Notes: a model not told the origin generated them from the letters alone. DNA of 19,058 nt from Ruthenibacterium sp. (GCA_020025255.1 JAHHSK010000039.1:1-19058), one strand, 5' to 3'; shown: positions 1-7,830, numbered from the stretch's first letter. Translations and numbers: made by a program.

Positions 1-129
1 CCACCGGAGAGCCAGTTGACCCCGCCGGAGAGCCAATCGACCCCGCCGACGAGTCAGTCAACCCCGCCGCAGCCGCCGTCCGATTCCGGGGCGCAGAACA
101 CATCCCCGGAAACGAAAAATGCGGGATGA
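1..129 (+). CDS. C-terminal tail of an upstream gene, probably PASTA Ser/Thr kinase (PrkC-like); 5' end outside window
   Basis: Frame 1 is open from the first base to a TGA at 127-129, giving 42 residues rich in Pro, Ser, Thr and Gln with a heptad of the form SQxTPPx repeated three times, ending in TSPETKNAG. The tail has no catalytic residues, so its identity is inferred only from position. In Firmicutes the gene directly before rsgA is usually the membrane Ser/Thr kinase PrkC, and clostridial versions often have low-complexity extracellular tails after the PASTA repeats. The stop lies 22 bases before the rsgA start, which fits an operon. Any other secreted or wall-spanning protein with a proline-rich tail is an alternative. 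Confidence 0.5.
   Translation, partial: PPESQLTPPESQSTPPTSQSTPPQPPSDSGAQNTSPETKNAG
7..69 (+). repeat. Three 21-bp tandem repeats coding for SQxTPPx heptads
   Basis: Three successive 21-base units (7-27, 28-48, 49-69) share the core acc-ccg-ccg preceded by an agc/agt-cag/caa pair. They encode Ser-Gln-(Leu/Ser)-Thr-Pro-Pro type heptads in the tail of the truncated first gene. The array touches the window edge, so more copies may lie upstream. Confidence 0.75.
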
Positions 130-151
130 TCTAGGGAAAACGGAGGAATAG

Positions 152-1024
152 ATGCTGGATAATTATATTGTAAAAGGAATCGGCGGATTTTATTATGTCA
201 GAACCGGTGCGGAATTAGTAGAATGCAAAGCAAAAGGCATTTTTCGAAAAAAACGCATCGTACCCGTTGCCGGAGACGTGGTGCGTTTGGAACGGGAGGG
301 TGCTTGCGCGGTCATTGCAGAAATCGAACCCAGAAAAAATGTTTTTGTGCGTCCGCCGGTTGCAAATGTAGATCAGCTTTTCATTGTGGTAAGTACGGTG
401 CAGCCGGTTCCAAGCACGCTTGTGATAGATAAACTATCTGCGATTGCGGTAGAAAAAGGCGCAGAGCCGGTTATTCTCATTACCAAAATAGATTTGAGCG
501 ACCCGGCGGAAATTGCTGCGTGCTATGCACATTCGGGAATCGCGGTTGTGCCTGTGAATGCGGCAACCGGTGAAGGGCTGGACGCTGTGCGCGCACGGCT
601 TTCGGGAAAGCTCAGCGTATTCTGCGGAAATTCCGGCGTTGGAAAATCCACGCTTTTGGGGGCGCTTTTGCCGGAACATACGCTGGAAACCGGGGAAATC
701 AGCCAGAAGCTGGGACGCGGACGCCATACAACGCGGGAAGTGGTGCTGTATGAAAGCTGCGGCGGGCTTGTGGCGGATACGCCGGGTTTCGCAAGCCTTG
801 AAATGGAACGCGTCGGCTTTATAGCAAAGGAAAACCTTCAATTTGCATTTCCGGAAATCGAACGCTGTTTCGGAAAATGTAAATTTACCGGATGCTCCCA
901 TACCGTGGAAAAGGGCTGTGCCGTGCGGCAGGCACTGGAAAACGGTGATATTGACCGTACCAGATATGAAAGCTATGTGACACTGTATAATGAAGCCAAG
1001 GCCGTGAAGGAATGGGAACGATAA
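152..1024 (+). CDS. rsgA: Ribosome small-subunit-dependent GTPase A (RsgA/YloQ/CpgA)
   Basis: The protein has 290 residues, normal for the family. It is a circularly permuted GTPase that acts late in 30S subunit maturation. The permuted motif order is visible: G4 TKID at 111-114, then the P-loop GNSGVGKST at 159-167, then G3 DTPG at 209-212. An N-terminal OB-fold region (about 1-75) and a C-terminal zinc knuckle (C243, C248, H250, C256) complete the family architecture. The stretch GRGRHTT before G3 is the usual switch I region. An SD (ggagga, 143-148) lies 3 bases before ATG 152, inside a purine-rich stretch. Upstream is a probable prkC tail and downstream is thiN, as in many Firmicutes, but no rpe gene lies between them. 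Confidence 0.97.
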   Translation: MLDNYIVKGIGGFYYVRTGAELVECKAKGIFRKKRIVPVAGDVVRLEREGACAVIAEIEPRKNVFVRPPVANVDQLFIVVSTVQPVPSTLVIDKLSAIAVEKGAEPVILITKIDLSDPAEIAACYAHSGIAVVPVNAATGEGLDAVRARLSGKLSVFCGNSGVGKSTLLGALLPEHTLETGEISQKLGRGRHTTREVVLYESCGGLVADTPGFASLEMERVGFIAKENLQFAFPEIERCFGKCKFTGCSHTVEKGCAVRQALENGDIDRTRYESYVTLYNEAKAVKEWER

Positions 1025-1061
1025 GCCCGATCCGGTCAAGAAAAACAAAGAAGGCAGCTGC

Positions 1062-1093
1062 AAAAGCCGGCGGTTTGTAAAGCGCCGGCTTTT
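1062..1093 (+). terminator. Hairpin between rsgA and thiN, possible (leaky) intrinsic terminator
   Basis: A perfect 11-bp inverted repeat (arms 1062-1072 and 1083-1093, 10-base loop) is GC-rich at the top and ends in four T, so it has the form of an intrinsic terminator with a short U tract. It ends 26 bases before thiN and no promoter is visible between them. Read-through or mRNA processing is therefore as likely as complete termination. Confidence 0.55.
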
Positions 1094-1119
1094 GTCATAC
1101 AGAAAGGCAGGCACAAACA

Positions 1120-1749
1120 ATGAAGTGTGTGATCTTTGCGGGAATGCCCGTTTCACAGGAAATGAAGAGCTACTGCAGCGGCGCAGATTTTGTGATTGCA
1201 GCCGATGCAGGATATAAAACAGCCCGCAGCATCGGCATCGAACCGGATCTGCTGATCGGGGATTATGACAGCGCACCGGCTCCCGCGCAAGGAAAAACGA
1301 TCATTCGATTGCCGGCCGAAAAGGATGATACCGATACGCTGTGCGCGGTGAAAAAGGCACTGGAATATAATATGGATGAGATCCTGATTTTGGGAGGGCT
1401 TGGAGGAAGGTTCGATCATACGCTGGCCAATTTGCAGACATTGATTTTTTTGGCACAGACAGGGGTAAAAGCCATGCTGGCGGAGGAGCAAAATGAAATC
1501 ATGGTACTGACACCAGGGGAATACCGTTTTGCAGCCTGCAAAGGATACTACTATTCCTTTTTTTCGGTGGGGTCATCTGTGGAAAAGCTGACGCTGGAAG
1601 GCTTTCGATATCCGCTTTCCGAAGCAAGGCTGACCCATGCTTATCCGATTGGCGTAAGCAATGAACCGGTGAAGGAGGAACTGACAGTCCGCTTTGAACG
1701 CGGGATGCTTTTTTTCGTGAAATCGAAAAAGGAACACTTACAGGCGTAA
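1120..1749 (+). CDS. thiN: Thiamine pyrophosphokinase
   Basis: The protein has 209 residues, the usual size. It transfers pyrophosphate from ATP to thiamine to make thiamine diphosphate. Family signatures are present in order: DFVIAADAG at 23-31, the nucleotide-binding GDYDS at 47-51, KDDTD at 68-72, and the GGLGGRFDH loop at 92-100 followed by TLANL. The C-terminal beta domain carries the SNE triplet at 180-182 that lies near the thiamine site in this fold. The start ATG has a modest purine-rich SD (agaaaggcagg). It follows rsgA by 95 bases containing a hairpin, and is followed by a 273-base gap, so it is probably the last gene of the upstream operon. Confidence 0.95.
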   Translation: MKCVIFAGMPVSQEMKSYCSGADFVIAADAGYKTARSIGIEPDLLIGDYDSAPAPAQGKTIIRLPAEKDDTDTLCAVKKALEYNMDEILILGGLGGRFDHTLANLQTLIFLAQTGVKAMLAEEQNEIMVLTPGEYRFAACKGYYYSFFSVGSSVEKLTLEGFRYPLSEARLTHAYPIGVSNEPVKEELTVRFERGMLFFVKSKKEHLQA

Positions 1750-1808
1750 CACTTTTGAGCCGATTTGGATATAGTGGTATCAAAGGATGCAGCGACATCC
1801 TGAAAGTG
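1750..1808 (+). other. Possible structured RNA leader segment (weak)
   Basis: Directly after thiN a 7-bp pairing (1750-1756 with 1802-1808, one G-T wobble) encloses a small hairpin ggatg/catcc (1785-1789 with 1796-1800). No match to a known riboswitch consensus was recognised. The pairings are short, so this is listed only as a possible structured element in the gap between thiN and the sporulation genes. Confidence 0.2.
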
Positions 1809-1910
1809 GGAAAGCGAGGTGCCGTAATGCAAATCGTAGTATGGAAAAGTCCGAAATTCCTTTCCGGTATTCTCAGAGCTGTTTTTAAAATGAAAAAAAC
1901 ATGACCGATA

Positions 1911-1960
1911 CAGAATGTCCCGCGGATGCTGAAGCGCAACAGCATCCGCGGGACATTCTG
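1911..1960. repeat. Perfect 21-bp inverted repeat with 8-base loop
   Basis: Arms 1911-1931 and 1940-1960 are exact reverse complements over 21 bases, around the loop aagcgcaa (1932-1939). The stem would be very stable as RNA or as cruciform DNA. On the + strand no T run follows it. On the - strand a T6 run (plus-strand A tract around 1893-1899) follows after about 11 bases, but no - strand gene lies nearby to be terminated. The last base of the right arm is also the first base of the proposed sigma-E -35 element. It may end the rsgA-thiN transcript, insulate the sporulation promoter, or be a small mobile or REP-like sequence. Confidence 0.9.
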
Positions 1961-1988
1961 CATATCATGCGGCGGCGTTTCATATAAA
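1960..1988 (+). promoter_or_regulatory. Candidate sigma-E (mother-cell sporulation) promoter
   Basis: A -35 element gcatatc (1960-1966) matches six of seven bases of the B. subtilis sigma-E consensus KMATATT. A -10 element catataaa (1981-1988) resembles CATACANT. The spacer is 14 bases, the sigma-E optimum. Expected transcription start is near 1995, about 28 bases before the ATG of the DUF3794/LysM gene. Both downstream genes are of the mother-cell spore-envelope class, which supports the call. Confidence 0.6.
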
Positions 1989-2022
1989 TTGGGTAGAACA
2001 GCGAAAGGGGAGAAGCAGCTGT

Positions 2023-3534
2023 ATGGAATTGAAGGTGTACAAAGATACCGCCACGGCGGCGGAATGCATTTGCGATACAAAATTGGAACTGCCGGTGGAA
2101 ACGGAGATCCTGATTCCGGATTACCTTCCGCAGGTGTTTAAAATCGTAAAATGCATCGTAGAACCGGTTGTGCTGCAAAAGCAGCTTACCGCCGGGCGAT
2201 TGACTGTGGAAGGATATCTTCGGTGTACAGTGTTGTATCAATCAGAAGAAGATGAAAGCCTGTGTCAGGCGGAACAGAAATTCCCGTTTACCAAGCAGCT
2301 GGATGCAAAAGAGGGGAATTGGGGGCCGGTGTCGGTAGCGGTATATGGCGAAACCGAGTATATCAACTGCCGCGCAGTGAATCAGCGGCGCATTGATCTG
2401 CGCGGCGCATTTGCACTTTCGGTATCCGCTGCGGCACAGGCGCAGAGCGAAATCATCACCGCGCTTTCCGGGGCGGGAATCCAGCAGCAGACAGAAACAT
2501 TTTCAAGCAGCCACACAGTTGGCGTATACGAAAAATTTGTCACAGAGGAAGACCACATTGCGTTTGATGCCCCGCCGGAGATGATTTTGAACACACAGTG
2601 TTCCGGCATGGTGACGGAAACAAAGCTGCTTTCCGGCAAAGCGGTGCTCAAAGGCGAAATCGGGGTGGATGTGGTGTACCGCACCGCGCCCGGGCATGAG
2701 CTGATCCATACAGAGTGCAAGGTTCCGTTCAATGAGGTGCTGGATGTGGAAGGTGCAGACGAAGAATGCAGCTGCTTTGCATGGGCAGAACCCGCAGGAT
2801 GCACGATCACAGCCGGTGCACAGGAAGAGCAGCCGACAATTTCGATTTCGATGCTGCTGACCGCTCATGTGTACCGATCTACGGAATACACCGCAGTCAA
2901 GGATGCGTTTTCTACGGAATATGAGACGGAATTGACGACAAAGGAAATCTATCTGGAGCAGGTAGAGGATGTTTTTGCACAGCAGACAGAAGCAGTGGCA
3001 CAGGGACGGATGCCGGATGAAAACGCACGCATCATCGATGCATCGGCAACGGTGCTGCCGATGGAAGCGATCGAGCAGGAAGGGGAAACCGTATTGCGCG
3101 GACGTGTGGCCGCTCATCTGCTGTGCATCAATGCACTGGATGAAATCGATTGCTACGACAAGGTGTGTGAATATACACTGCCGCGCAGCTATCCATGGGC
3201 AAGGCAGGATTTGAACATCCGGTGCATCCCCGTGATCGAACAGGTTACGGCGCAGAAAAGCGGCGAAGAAACAAGCGCCGCAGTGGTGCTTACGGTGTAT
3301 GGCATGGTAAGCCGCCGCACGCGGAAAACCGTGCTGGGGGAAGTGCACTGCACACAGCCCTTGCAGCGGCAGGATGAAGCGGCGCTGCGAATCTATTTTG
3401 CACAGGAAGGCGAAGATCTTTTCGATATTGCCAAAAGATATGCCGCATCCCCGGAAGAGATTGCTTTGGCGAATGAGACGCAGACAGGAATCCTGCATCA
3501 GGCGCAGCGGCTTTTGATTCCTTCGGCACATTAA
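2023..3534 (+). CDS. DUF3794 (SPOCS) domain and LysM domain protein, likely spore envelope/coat
   Basis: The 503-residue protein has no signal peptide or membrane segment. Two or more beta-rich DUF3794-type modules cover most of it: about residues 30-145, with the typical start VETEILIPDYLPQVFKIVKCIVEP at 25-48, again about 175-290, and a further one near 330-440. A C-terminal LysM domain (456-500) begins LRIYFAQEGEDLFDIAKRY and ends LLIPSAH. DUF3794 proteins are typical of spore-forming Clostridia, and some, such as SpoVID-like and CotL-type proteins, act in coat assembly. A LysM tail on a mother-cell protein can recognise coat precursors or cortex. The gene sits behind a sigma-E-type promoter and 19 bases before spoIVA, so a role in coat-basement assembly with SpoIVA is likely but inferred. 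The ATG has an SD (gaaagggga, 2002-2010). Confidence 0.88.
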   Translation: MELKVYKDTATAAECICDTKLELPVETEILIPDYLPQVFKIVKCIVEPVVLQKQLTAGRLTVEGYLRCTVLYQSEEDESLCQAEQKFPFTKQLDAKEGNWGPVSVAVYGETEYINCRAVNQRRIDLRGAFALSVSAAAQAQSEIITALSGAGIQQQTETFSSSHTVGVYEKFVTEEDHIAFDAPPEMILNTQCSGMVTETKLLSGKAVLKGEIGVDVVYRTAPGHELIHTECKVPFNEVLDVEGADEECSCFAWAEPAGCTITAGAQEEQPTISISMLLTAHVYRSTEYTAVKDAFSTEYETELTTKEIYLEQVEDVFAQQTEAVAQGRMPDENARIIDASATVLPMEAIEQEGETVLRGRVAAHLLCINALDEIDCYDKVCEYTLPRSYPWARQDLNIRCIPVIEQVTAQKSGEETSAAVVLTVYGMVSRRTRKTVLGEVHCTQPLQRQDEAALRIYFAQEGEDLFDIAKRYAASPEEIALANETQTGILHQAQRLLIPSAH

Positions 3535-3553
3535 AGGGAGGGACGCTTACAGC

Positions 3554-5029
3554 ATGGAACACAACGATCTTTATGCAGAGATTGCGGCACGAACCGGAGG
3601 GGATATTTACATCGGTGTGGTGGGGCCGGTACGCACAGGGAAAAGTACCTTTATCAAACGCTTTATGGAGCTTATGGTTCTGCCGGAAATCAAGAACGAG
3701 GCTTTCTGCGCCCGTGCGCGGGATGAACTGCCGCAATCGGCGGCAGGGCGTACGATCATGACGACCGAACCCAAATTTGTGCCGGAACAGGCGGTATCGG
3801 TGGAGCTGGATGAAGGAGCCTCATTTCGAACCAGGCTCATCGACTGTGTGGGATACATGGCACAAGGGGCAATGGGGCACGAGGAAAATGAAAAGCCGCG
3901 CATGGTAAAAAGCCCATGGTTTCCGCAGGAAGTTCCGTTTGATGTTGCAGCCGAGACGGGCACACGGAAGGTGATTTGCGAACATTCCACCATTGGGCTT
4001 GTCGTTACCACGGATGGTTCGATCAGCGATATCCCGCGCGAGGGATACGAAAAAGCGGAAGAACGCGTGATAGCAGAGCTGGAGGAACTGAATAAGCCGT
4101 TTGTGGTTTTGCTGAACTGCGTGGCACCGCAATCGGAGGAAAGCCGGAATCTTGCGCGCAGGCTGAGCGAAAAATACGCGCGCGCTGTGCTGCCGATCAG
4201 CTGCGTGGAGCTGACAAAGGAAGATATCGAGGAAATCCTGAAAAATGTTCTGTATGAGTTCCCTTTGCGTGAAATCGCATTCTTTATGCCGAAATGGGTC
4301 ACGCAGCTGGAAGAAGGACATTGGCTCAAGGATGCAGTTTACACTGCGGTGCGTGAGTTTGCATCGCACATGAATGTCATGCGGGATATCATATATCCTG
4401 CGGAGAAAATCGAGTGCCCCTATCTGGAAAGCAGCCAGATGAAAAAATTGGATCTGGGTACCGGCTGTGCACAGGCGGAGCTGGTGCTGCAAGGAGATAT
4501 CTTTTACCGTGTGCTGGGCGAAATGACCGGACTTGAGGTGTGCGACGAGGCAAGCTTGCTGCCATGCATCCTGGAATTGGCACGGATCCGTGCCGAATAT
4601 GAAAAAATCCGCAGTGCACTGGATGAAGTGAACGCAACGGGATACGGCATTGTGATGCCGGGTATCGAGGATCTTACACTGGAAGAACCGGAGATCATGC
4701 ATCAGGGCGGCCGCTACGGCGTGCGGCTTCGGGCAAGTGCACCGGCGATCAATATGATTCGCACCGAGATATCGACCGAGGTGGCGCCGATCGTGGGAAC
4801 CGAACGGCAGAGCGAGGATCTTGTTAAAAGCCTGCTTGCGGATTTTGAAGAGGAACCCGGAAGGATCTGGCAAAGCAATATTTTCGGCAAGAGCTTACAT
4901 GAATTGGTGAATGAAGGGCTGCACAGCAAGCTGATGAATATGCCGCCGGAGGCGCGCACAAGGCTGCAGGAAACCATAGAGCGTGTTATCAACGAAGGCT
5001 GTTCGGGGCTGATCTGTATTATTTTGTAA
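3554..5029 (+). CDS. spoIVA: Stage IV sporulation protein A, coat-basement ATPase
   Basis: At 491 residues it is nearly the same length as B. subtilis SpoIVA (492) and alignable by eye throughout. SpoIVA hydrolyses ATP to polymerise on the outer forespore membrane and forms the platform on which the coat assembles. The Walker A GPVRTGKS (24-31, Lys30), the sensor threonines T70-T71 in TIMTTEPKFVP, and the Walker B aspartate D97 in RLIDCVGY occupy the same positions as in B. subtilis. The C-terminus GCSGLICIIL corresponds to the conserved membrane-targeting end GSGGLIAIIL. The SD is aaagggaggga at 3533-3543, 10 bases before the ATG. It is co-transcribed with the DUF3794/LysM gene (19-base gap) and a terminator follows. 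Confidence 0.98.
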   Translation: MEHNDLYAEIAARTGGDIYIGVVGPVRTGKSTFIKRFMELMVLPEIKNEAFCARARDELPQSAAGRTIMTTEPKFVPEQAVSVELDEGASFRTRLIDCVGYMAQGAMGHEENEKPRMVKSPWFPQEVPFDVAAETGTRKVICEHSTIGLVVTTDGSISDIPREGYEKAEERVIAELEELNKPFVVLLNCVAPQSEESRNLARRLSEKYARAVLPISCVELTKEDIEEILKNVLYEFPLREIAFFMPKWVTQLEEGHWLKDAVYTAVREFASHMNVMRDIIYPAEKIECPYLESSQMKKLDLGTGCAQAELVLQGDIFYRVLGEMTGLEVCDEASLLPCILELARIRAEYEKIRSALDEVNATGYGIVMPGIEDLTLEEPEIMHQGGRYGVRLRASAPAINMIRTEISTEVAPIVGTERQSEDLVKSLLADFEEEPGRIWQSNIFGKSLHELVNEGLHSKLMNMPPEARTRLQETIERVINEGCSGLICIIL

Positions 5030-5049
5030 AAGGAAAAGCGAATATCCAG

Positions 5050-5095
5050 AAAAGGCGGTGTTTTTGCGGCTGTGTGCGCAAAGATACCGCCTTTT
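5050..5095 (+). terminator. Intrinsic terminator after spoIVA
   Basis: Arms aaaaggcggt (5050-5059) and accgcctttt (5086-5095) are perfect complements. An inner stem tttgcg/cgcaaa (5063-5068 with 5077-5082) lengthens the hairpin. It ends in four T, 21 bases after the spoIVA stop, and separates the sporulation unit from the glycan pair. Confidence 0.75.
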
Positions 5096-5128
5096 GGCGC
5101 TGGAATGGGAAGGAATTCGAAGCGAGCA

Positions 5129-5157
5129 TTGATTCTTTTGATAAAATGATGTAAAAT
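5129..5157 (+). promoter_or_regulatory. Sigma-A-type promoter for the dehydratase/PGT pair
   Basis: TTGATT (5129-5134) and TAAAAT (5152-5157) are separated by 17 bases in an AT-rich stretch. The expected start near 5164 gives a leader of about 70 bases that contains a small hairpin atcccg-cac-cgggat (5192-5206). A vegetative promoter here means the pair is probably not confined to sporulation, although it follows spoIVA. Confidence 0.65.
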
Positions 5158-5233
5158 AGAAAAGATATAAAGAGTAAAAATACTGAAAAAATCCCGCACC
5201 GGGATATGAAGTTTAAAGTTAGGTGATGACATT

Positions 5234-7111
5234 TTGCAAAGCCAAATTTCCGATGTGCTGCGTCGTTTCCGCAAACAGATCCTTATTGCGTTTGACGTTG
5301 TTGCGGTTACTTTTTCGTATATGCTTCCGTGGGCGCTGATCGTAGGGCGCACCTCCTATACCCAGCACAACAGCCTGCTGATTTCCAGCTGCTTTTTCTT
5401 TGTATGCTGCTATGAAATCGTATATGGGCTTATGGGAATGTATGACAGTCTGTGGCGTTATGCGGAAATTGTTGAATTCTTCCGGCTGTGTGTGGCATCC
5501 GCCATTGCGGTGACGGTTTTTGTGGCAGTTACGGGGCTGATGTGGTGGAAGGAACAGCGCTTTCCGATCTCGGTTTATTTTCTCAGTGCAATGTTCGCTT
5601 CATCGGTCACGCTGTATTCGCGCCTGACGTATCGGATGTATCGCAACACAAAGCTGAAAAAGCGGCAGAAAGCAAGCCGCCGTACGCTTTTGATCGGAGC
5701 CGGGGATGCCGCAAGCACACTGCTGCACGAAGTGGCAAAAAACAAAAATCCGGAAATGAATATTATCTGCTGTGTGGATGATGCCCCGGAAAAGGTCGGA
5801 CGCTCGATCATGGGCATTGAAATTATGGGGATGACAAAGGATATTCCGGAAATTGTGGAACGCTGCGAGATCGAAACGATCCTAATGGCGATTCCCACGG
5901 TGGATGATGACAACAAGCGGCGGATCCTGAGCATCTGCAACAAAACAAAATGCAATGTGCGGATCCTGCCGGATATCGTACAGCTGATCGCAGGCGGCGG
6001 AAAGGATGTTCTTTCCCGTGTGCGTGATGTTCGTGTGGAAGACGTTTTGGGGCGCGAGCCGATCGTGCTGACCAATCTGACGAGTACGCTTGTTTCAGAC
6101 AAGACGGTGCTTGTAACAGGCGGCGGCGGATCCATAGGTTCCGAGCTGTGCCGCCAGATTGCCGCGTGTCGGCCCCGCAAGCTGATCATTCTGGATATTT
6201 ATGAAAACAGTGCGTATTCCATTCAGCAGGAGCTGGTGCGTCAGTACGGGAAAGAATTGCAGCTGGATGTCTGCATTGCATCCGTGCGCGATGAAGATAA
6301 GATCGAGCGATTGTTTGCGCAGTACAAGCCGCAGGTCGTATTTCATGCTGCGGCACACAAGCATGTGCCGCTTATGGAGGATGCGCCGGAAGAAGCGGTA
6401 AAAAACAACGTGTTTGGTACATTCAATGTTGCCATGGCATCCGACCGCCATGGGGTAGAGCGTTTTGTGCTGATTTCGACGGATAAGGCGGTAAACCCAA
6501 CCAATGTTATGGGGGCGACAAAGCGCCTGTGCGAGATGATCGTGCAGACACTGGCGCAGAAAAGCAAAACCAAGTTTGTGGCGGTGCGCTTTGGAAACGT
6601 GCTGGGCTCCAACGGTTCCGTGATCCCGCTGTTCAAAGAGCAGATCGCGGCCGGCGGGCCGGTTACGGTAACGCATCCGGATATCGTGCGCTATTTCATG
6701 ACGATTCCGGAAGCAGTGTGTCTGGTTCTGGAGGCGGGAGCCATGGGAAACGGCGGGGATATCTTTGTGCTGGATATGGGCAAGCCGGTGCGCATTTTGG
6801 AATTGGCAGAAAACCTGATCAAGCTTTCGGGCTTTATTCCCTATAAGGATATCGAAATCAAATTTACCGGTCTGCGTCCGGGTGAAAAGCTGTATGAAGA
6901 ACTGCTTATGGATGAAGAGGGGCTGCGAAAGACGGATAACAAAAAGATTTTTGTCGGCGCCCCGCTGAAGCTGAACAAAGATACATTCTTCGACCATTTG
7001 AAAACACTCAAGCAGGTGGCATACAGCAACAACAGCGATAATATGGTACAGGCACTGATCGACCTTGTGCCGACGTTTCATCATGCAGAAAATAAAACAG
7101 CGGAGGAGTAA
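5234..7111 (+). CDS. Membrane nucleotide-sugar 4,6-dehydratase (PglF/CapD/EpsC family)
   Basis: The 625-residue protein has four N-terminal membrane segments (about 16-36, 47-65, 84-104, 112-128), a CoA-binding-like Rossmann domain (about 148-265, TLLIGAGDAA at 151-160) and an extended SDR domain (about 290-600). The SDR domain has the NAD loop TGGGGSIG at 295-302 and ISTDKAVNPTNVMGATK at 414-430. The usual catalytic Tyr-x-x-x-Lys is Met426-x-x-x-Lys430, as known for the inverting and PglF-type 4,6-dehydratases. The likely reaction is UDP-GlcNAc to UDP-2-acetamido-2,6-dideoxy-hexos-4-ulose. The start is TTG: an SD aggtga (5221-5226) lies 7 bases upstream and the nearby ATG at 5226 is out of frame. 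The transferase gene follows after 2 bases. Confidence 0.9.
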   Translation: MQSQISDVLRRFRKQILIAFDVVAVTFSYMLPWALIVGRTSYTQHNSLLISSCFFFVCCYEIVYGLMGMYDSLWRYAEIVEFFRLCVASAIAVTVFVAVTGLMWWKEQRFPISVYFLSAMFASSVTLYSRLTYRMYRNTKLKKRQKASRRTLLIGAGDAASTLLHEVAKNKNPEMNIICCVDDAPEKVGRSIMGIEIMGMTKDIPEIVERCEIETILMAIPTVDDDNKRRILSICNKTKCNVRILPDIVQLIAGGGKDVLSRVRDVRVEDVLGREPIVLTNLTSTLVSDKTVLVTGGGGSIGSELCRQIAACRPRKLIILDIYENSAYSIQQELVRQYGKELQLDVCIASVRDEDKIERLFAQYKPQVVFHAAAHKHVPLMEDAPEEAVKNNVFGTFNVAMASDRHGVERFVLISTDKAVNPTNVMGATKRLCEMIVQTLAQKSKTKFVAVRFGNVLGSNGSVIPLFKEQIAAGGPVTVTHPDIVRYFMTIPEAVCLVLEAGAMGNGGDIFVLDMGKPVRILELAENLIKLSGFIPYKDIEIKFTGLRPGEKLYEELLMDEEGLRKTDNKKIFVGAPLKLNKDTFFDHLKTLKQVAYSNNSDNMVQALIDLVPTFHHAENKTAEE

Positions 7112-7113
7112 GC

Positions 7114-7710
7114 ATGTATAAAAAAGCAGTCAAGAGGATCCTGGATTTCATCATGGCTCTTGTCGGCATCCTTTTGCTTTCCCCGCTTCTTTTGGGGCTG
7201 GCGATCTGGGTCAAATGCGATTCCAAAGGGCCGGTTCTTTTCCGGCAGAAGCGGGTGGGGAAGGATAAACGGTTTTTCAACATTCTGAAATTCCGCTCCA
7301 TGTATGCGGATACGCCGCGGGATGTGCCGACGCATCTGCTGCAAAATCCGGAAGCTTTGATTACGCGCAGCGGACGCTTTTTGCGGCGCACGAGTTTGGA
7401 CGAGCTGCCGCAGCTGTTTAATATCCTTGCAGGACAGATGAGCGTGATCGGCCCGCGTCCGGCATTATGGAACCAGGATGATTTGATTGCACAACGGGAT
7501 CAATACGGCGCTAACGCTTTGGTTCCGGGGCTTACGGGCTACGCACAGGTAAACGGACGCGATGAGCTGCCGATCCCGGTGAAAGCCGAACTGGACGGTT
7601 ATTATGCGCGCAATATCAGCTTTTCGCTGGATGTAAAGATCTTTTTCAAAACGATTGCCAATGTGCTGAAAGGAAGCGGCGTTGTGGAAGGCGGCACGCA
7701 CGGCGAATGA
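7114..7710 (+). CDS. Small bacterial sugar transferase (PglC/EpsL-type phosphoglycosyl transferase)
   Basis: At 198 residues it is a minimal monotopic phosphoglycosyl transferase, moving a sugar-1-phosphate from a UDP-sugar to undecaprenyl phosphate. It has one N-terminal hydrophobic segment (about 10-32) with the Ser-Pro pair S23-P24 that shapes the re-entrant helix in PglC. The family core FRQKRVGKDKRFFNILKFRSM starts at 43. The catalytic Asp-Glu dyad is D96-E97 in RRTSLDELPQLFN, followed by SVIGPRP and PGLTGYAQVNGR. The start ATG has an SD aggag (7105-7109) at the end of the dehydratase gene. Its likely substrate is the product of that dehydratase or a derivative. No glycosyltransferase, flippase or polymerase gene follows, so the rest of the pathway must be elsewhere. 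Confidence 0.92.
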   Translation: MYKKAVKRILDFIMALVGILLLSPLLLGLAIWVKCDSKGPVLFRQKRVGKDKRFFNILKFRSMYADTPRDVPTHLLQNPEALITRSGRFLRRTSLDELPQLFNILAGQMSVIGPRPALWNQDDLIAQRDQYGANALVPGLTGYAQVNGRDELPIPVKAELDGYYARNISFSLDVKIFFKTIANVLKGSGVVEGGTHGE

Positions 7711-7830
7711 AAGCGTCGTCTGCAATGCGGCGGCCAAGAGGCAGCCGATCCAATCGACCGGGCGCATCCAAGGGAAACGGTGCGGCCAAAGTTAGAGCAC
7801 ACCGCAGTGAAAAAACAGCTGAGAATCAGC

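Noticed and set aside
1926..2141. 71-codon open frame crossing the 21-bp inverted repeat
   Set aside because: It overlaps the sigma-E promoter and the start of the DUF3794/LysM gene in another frame and has no SD.
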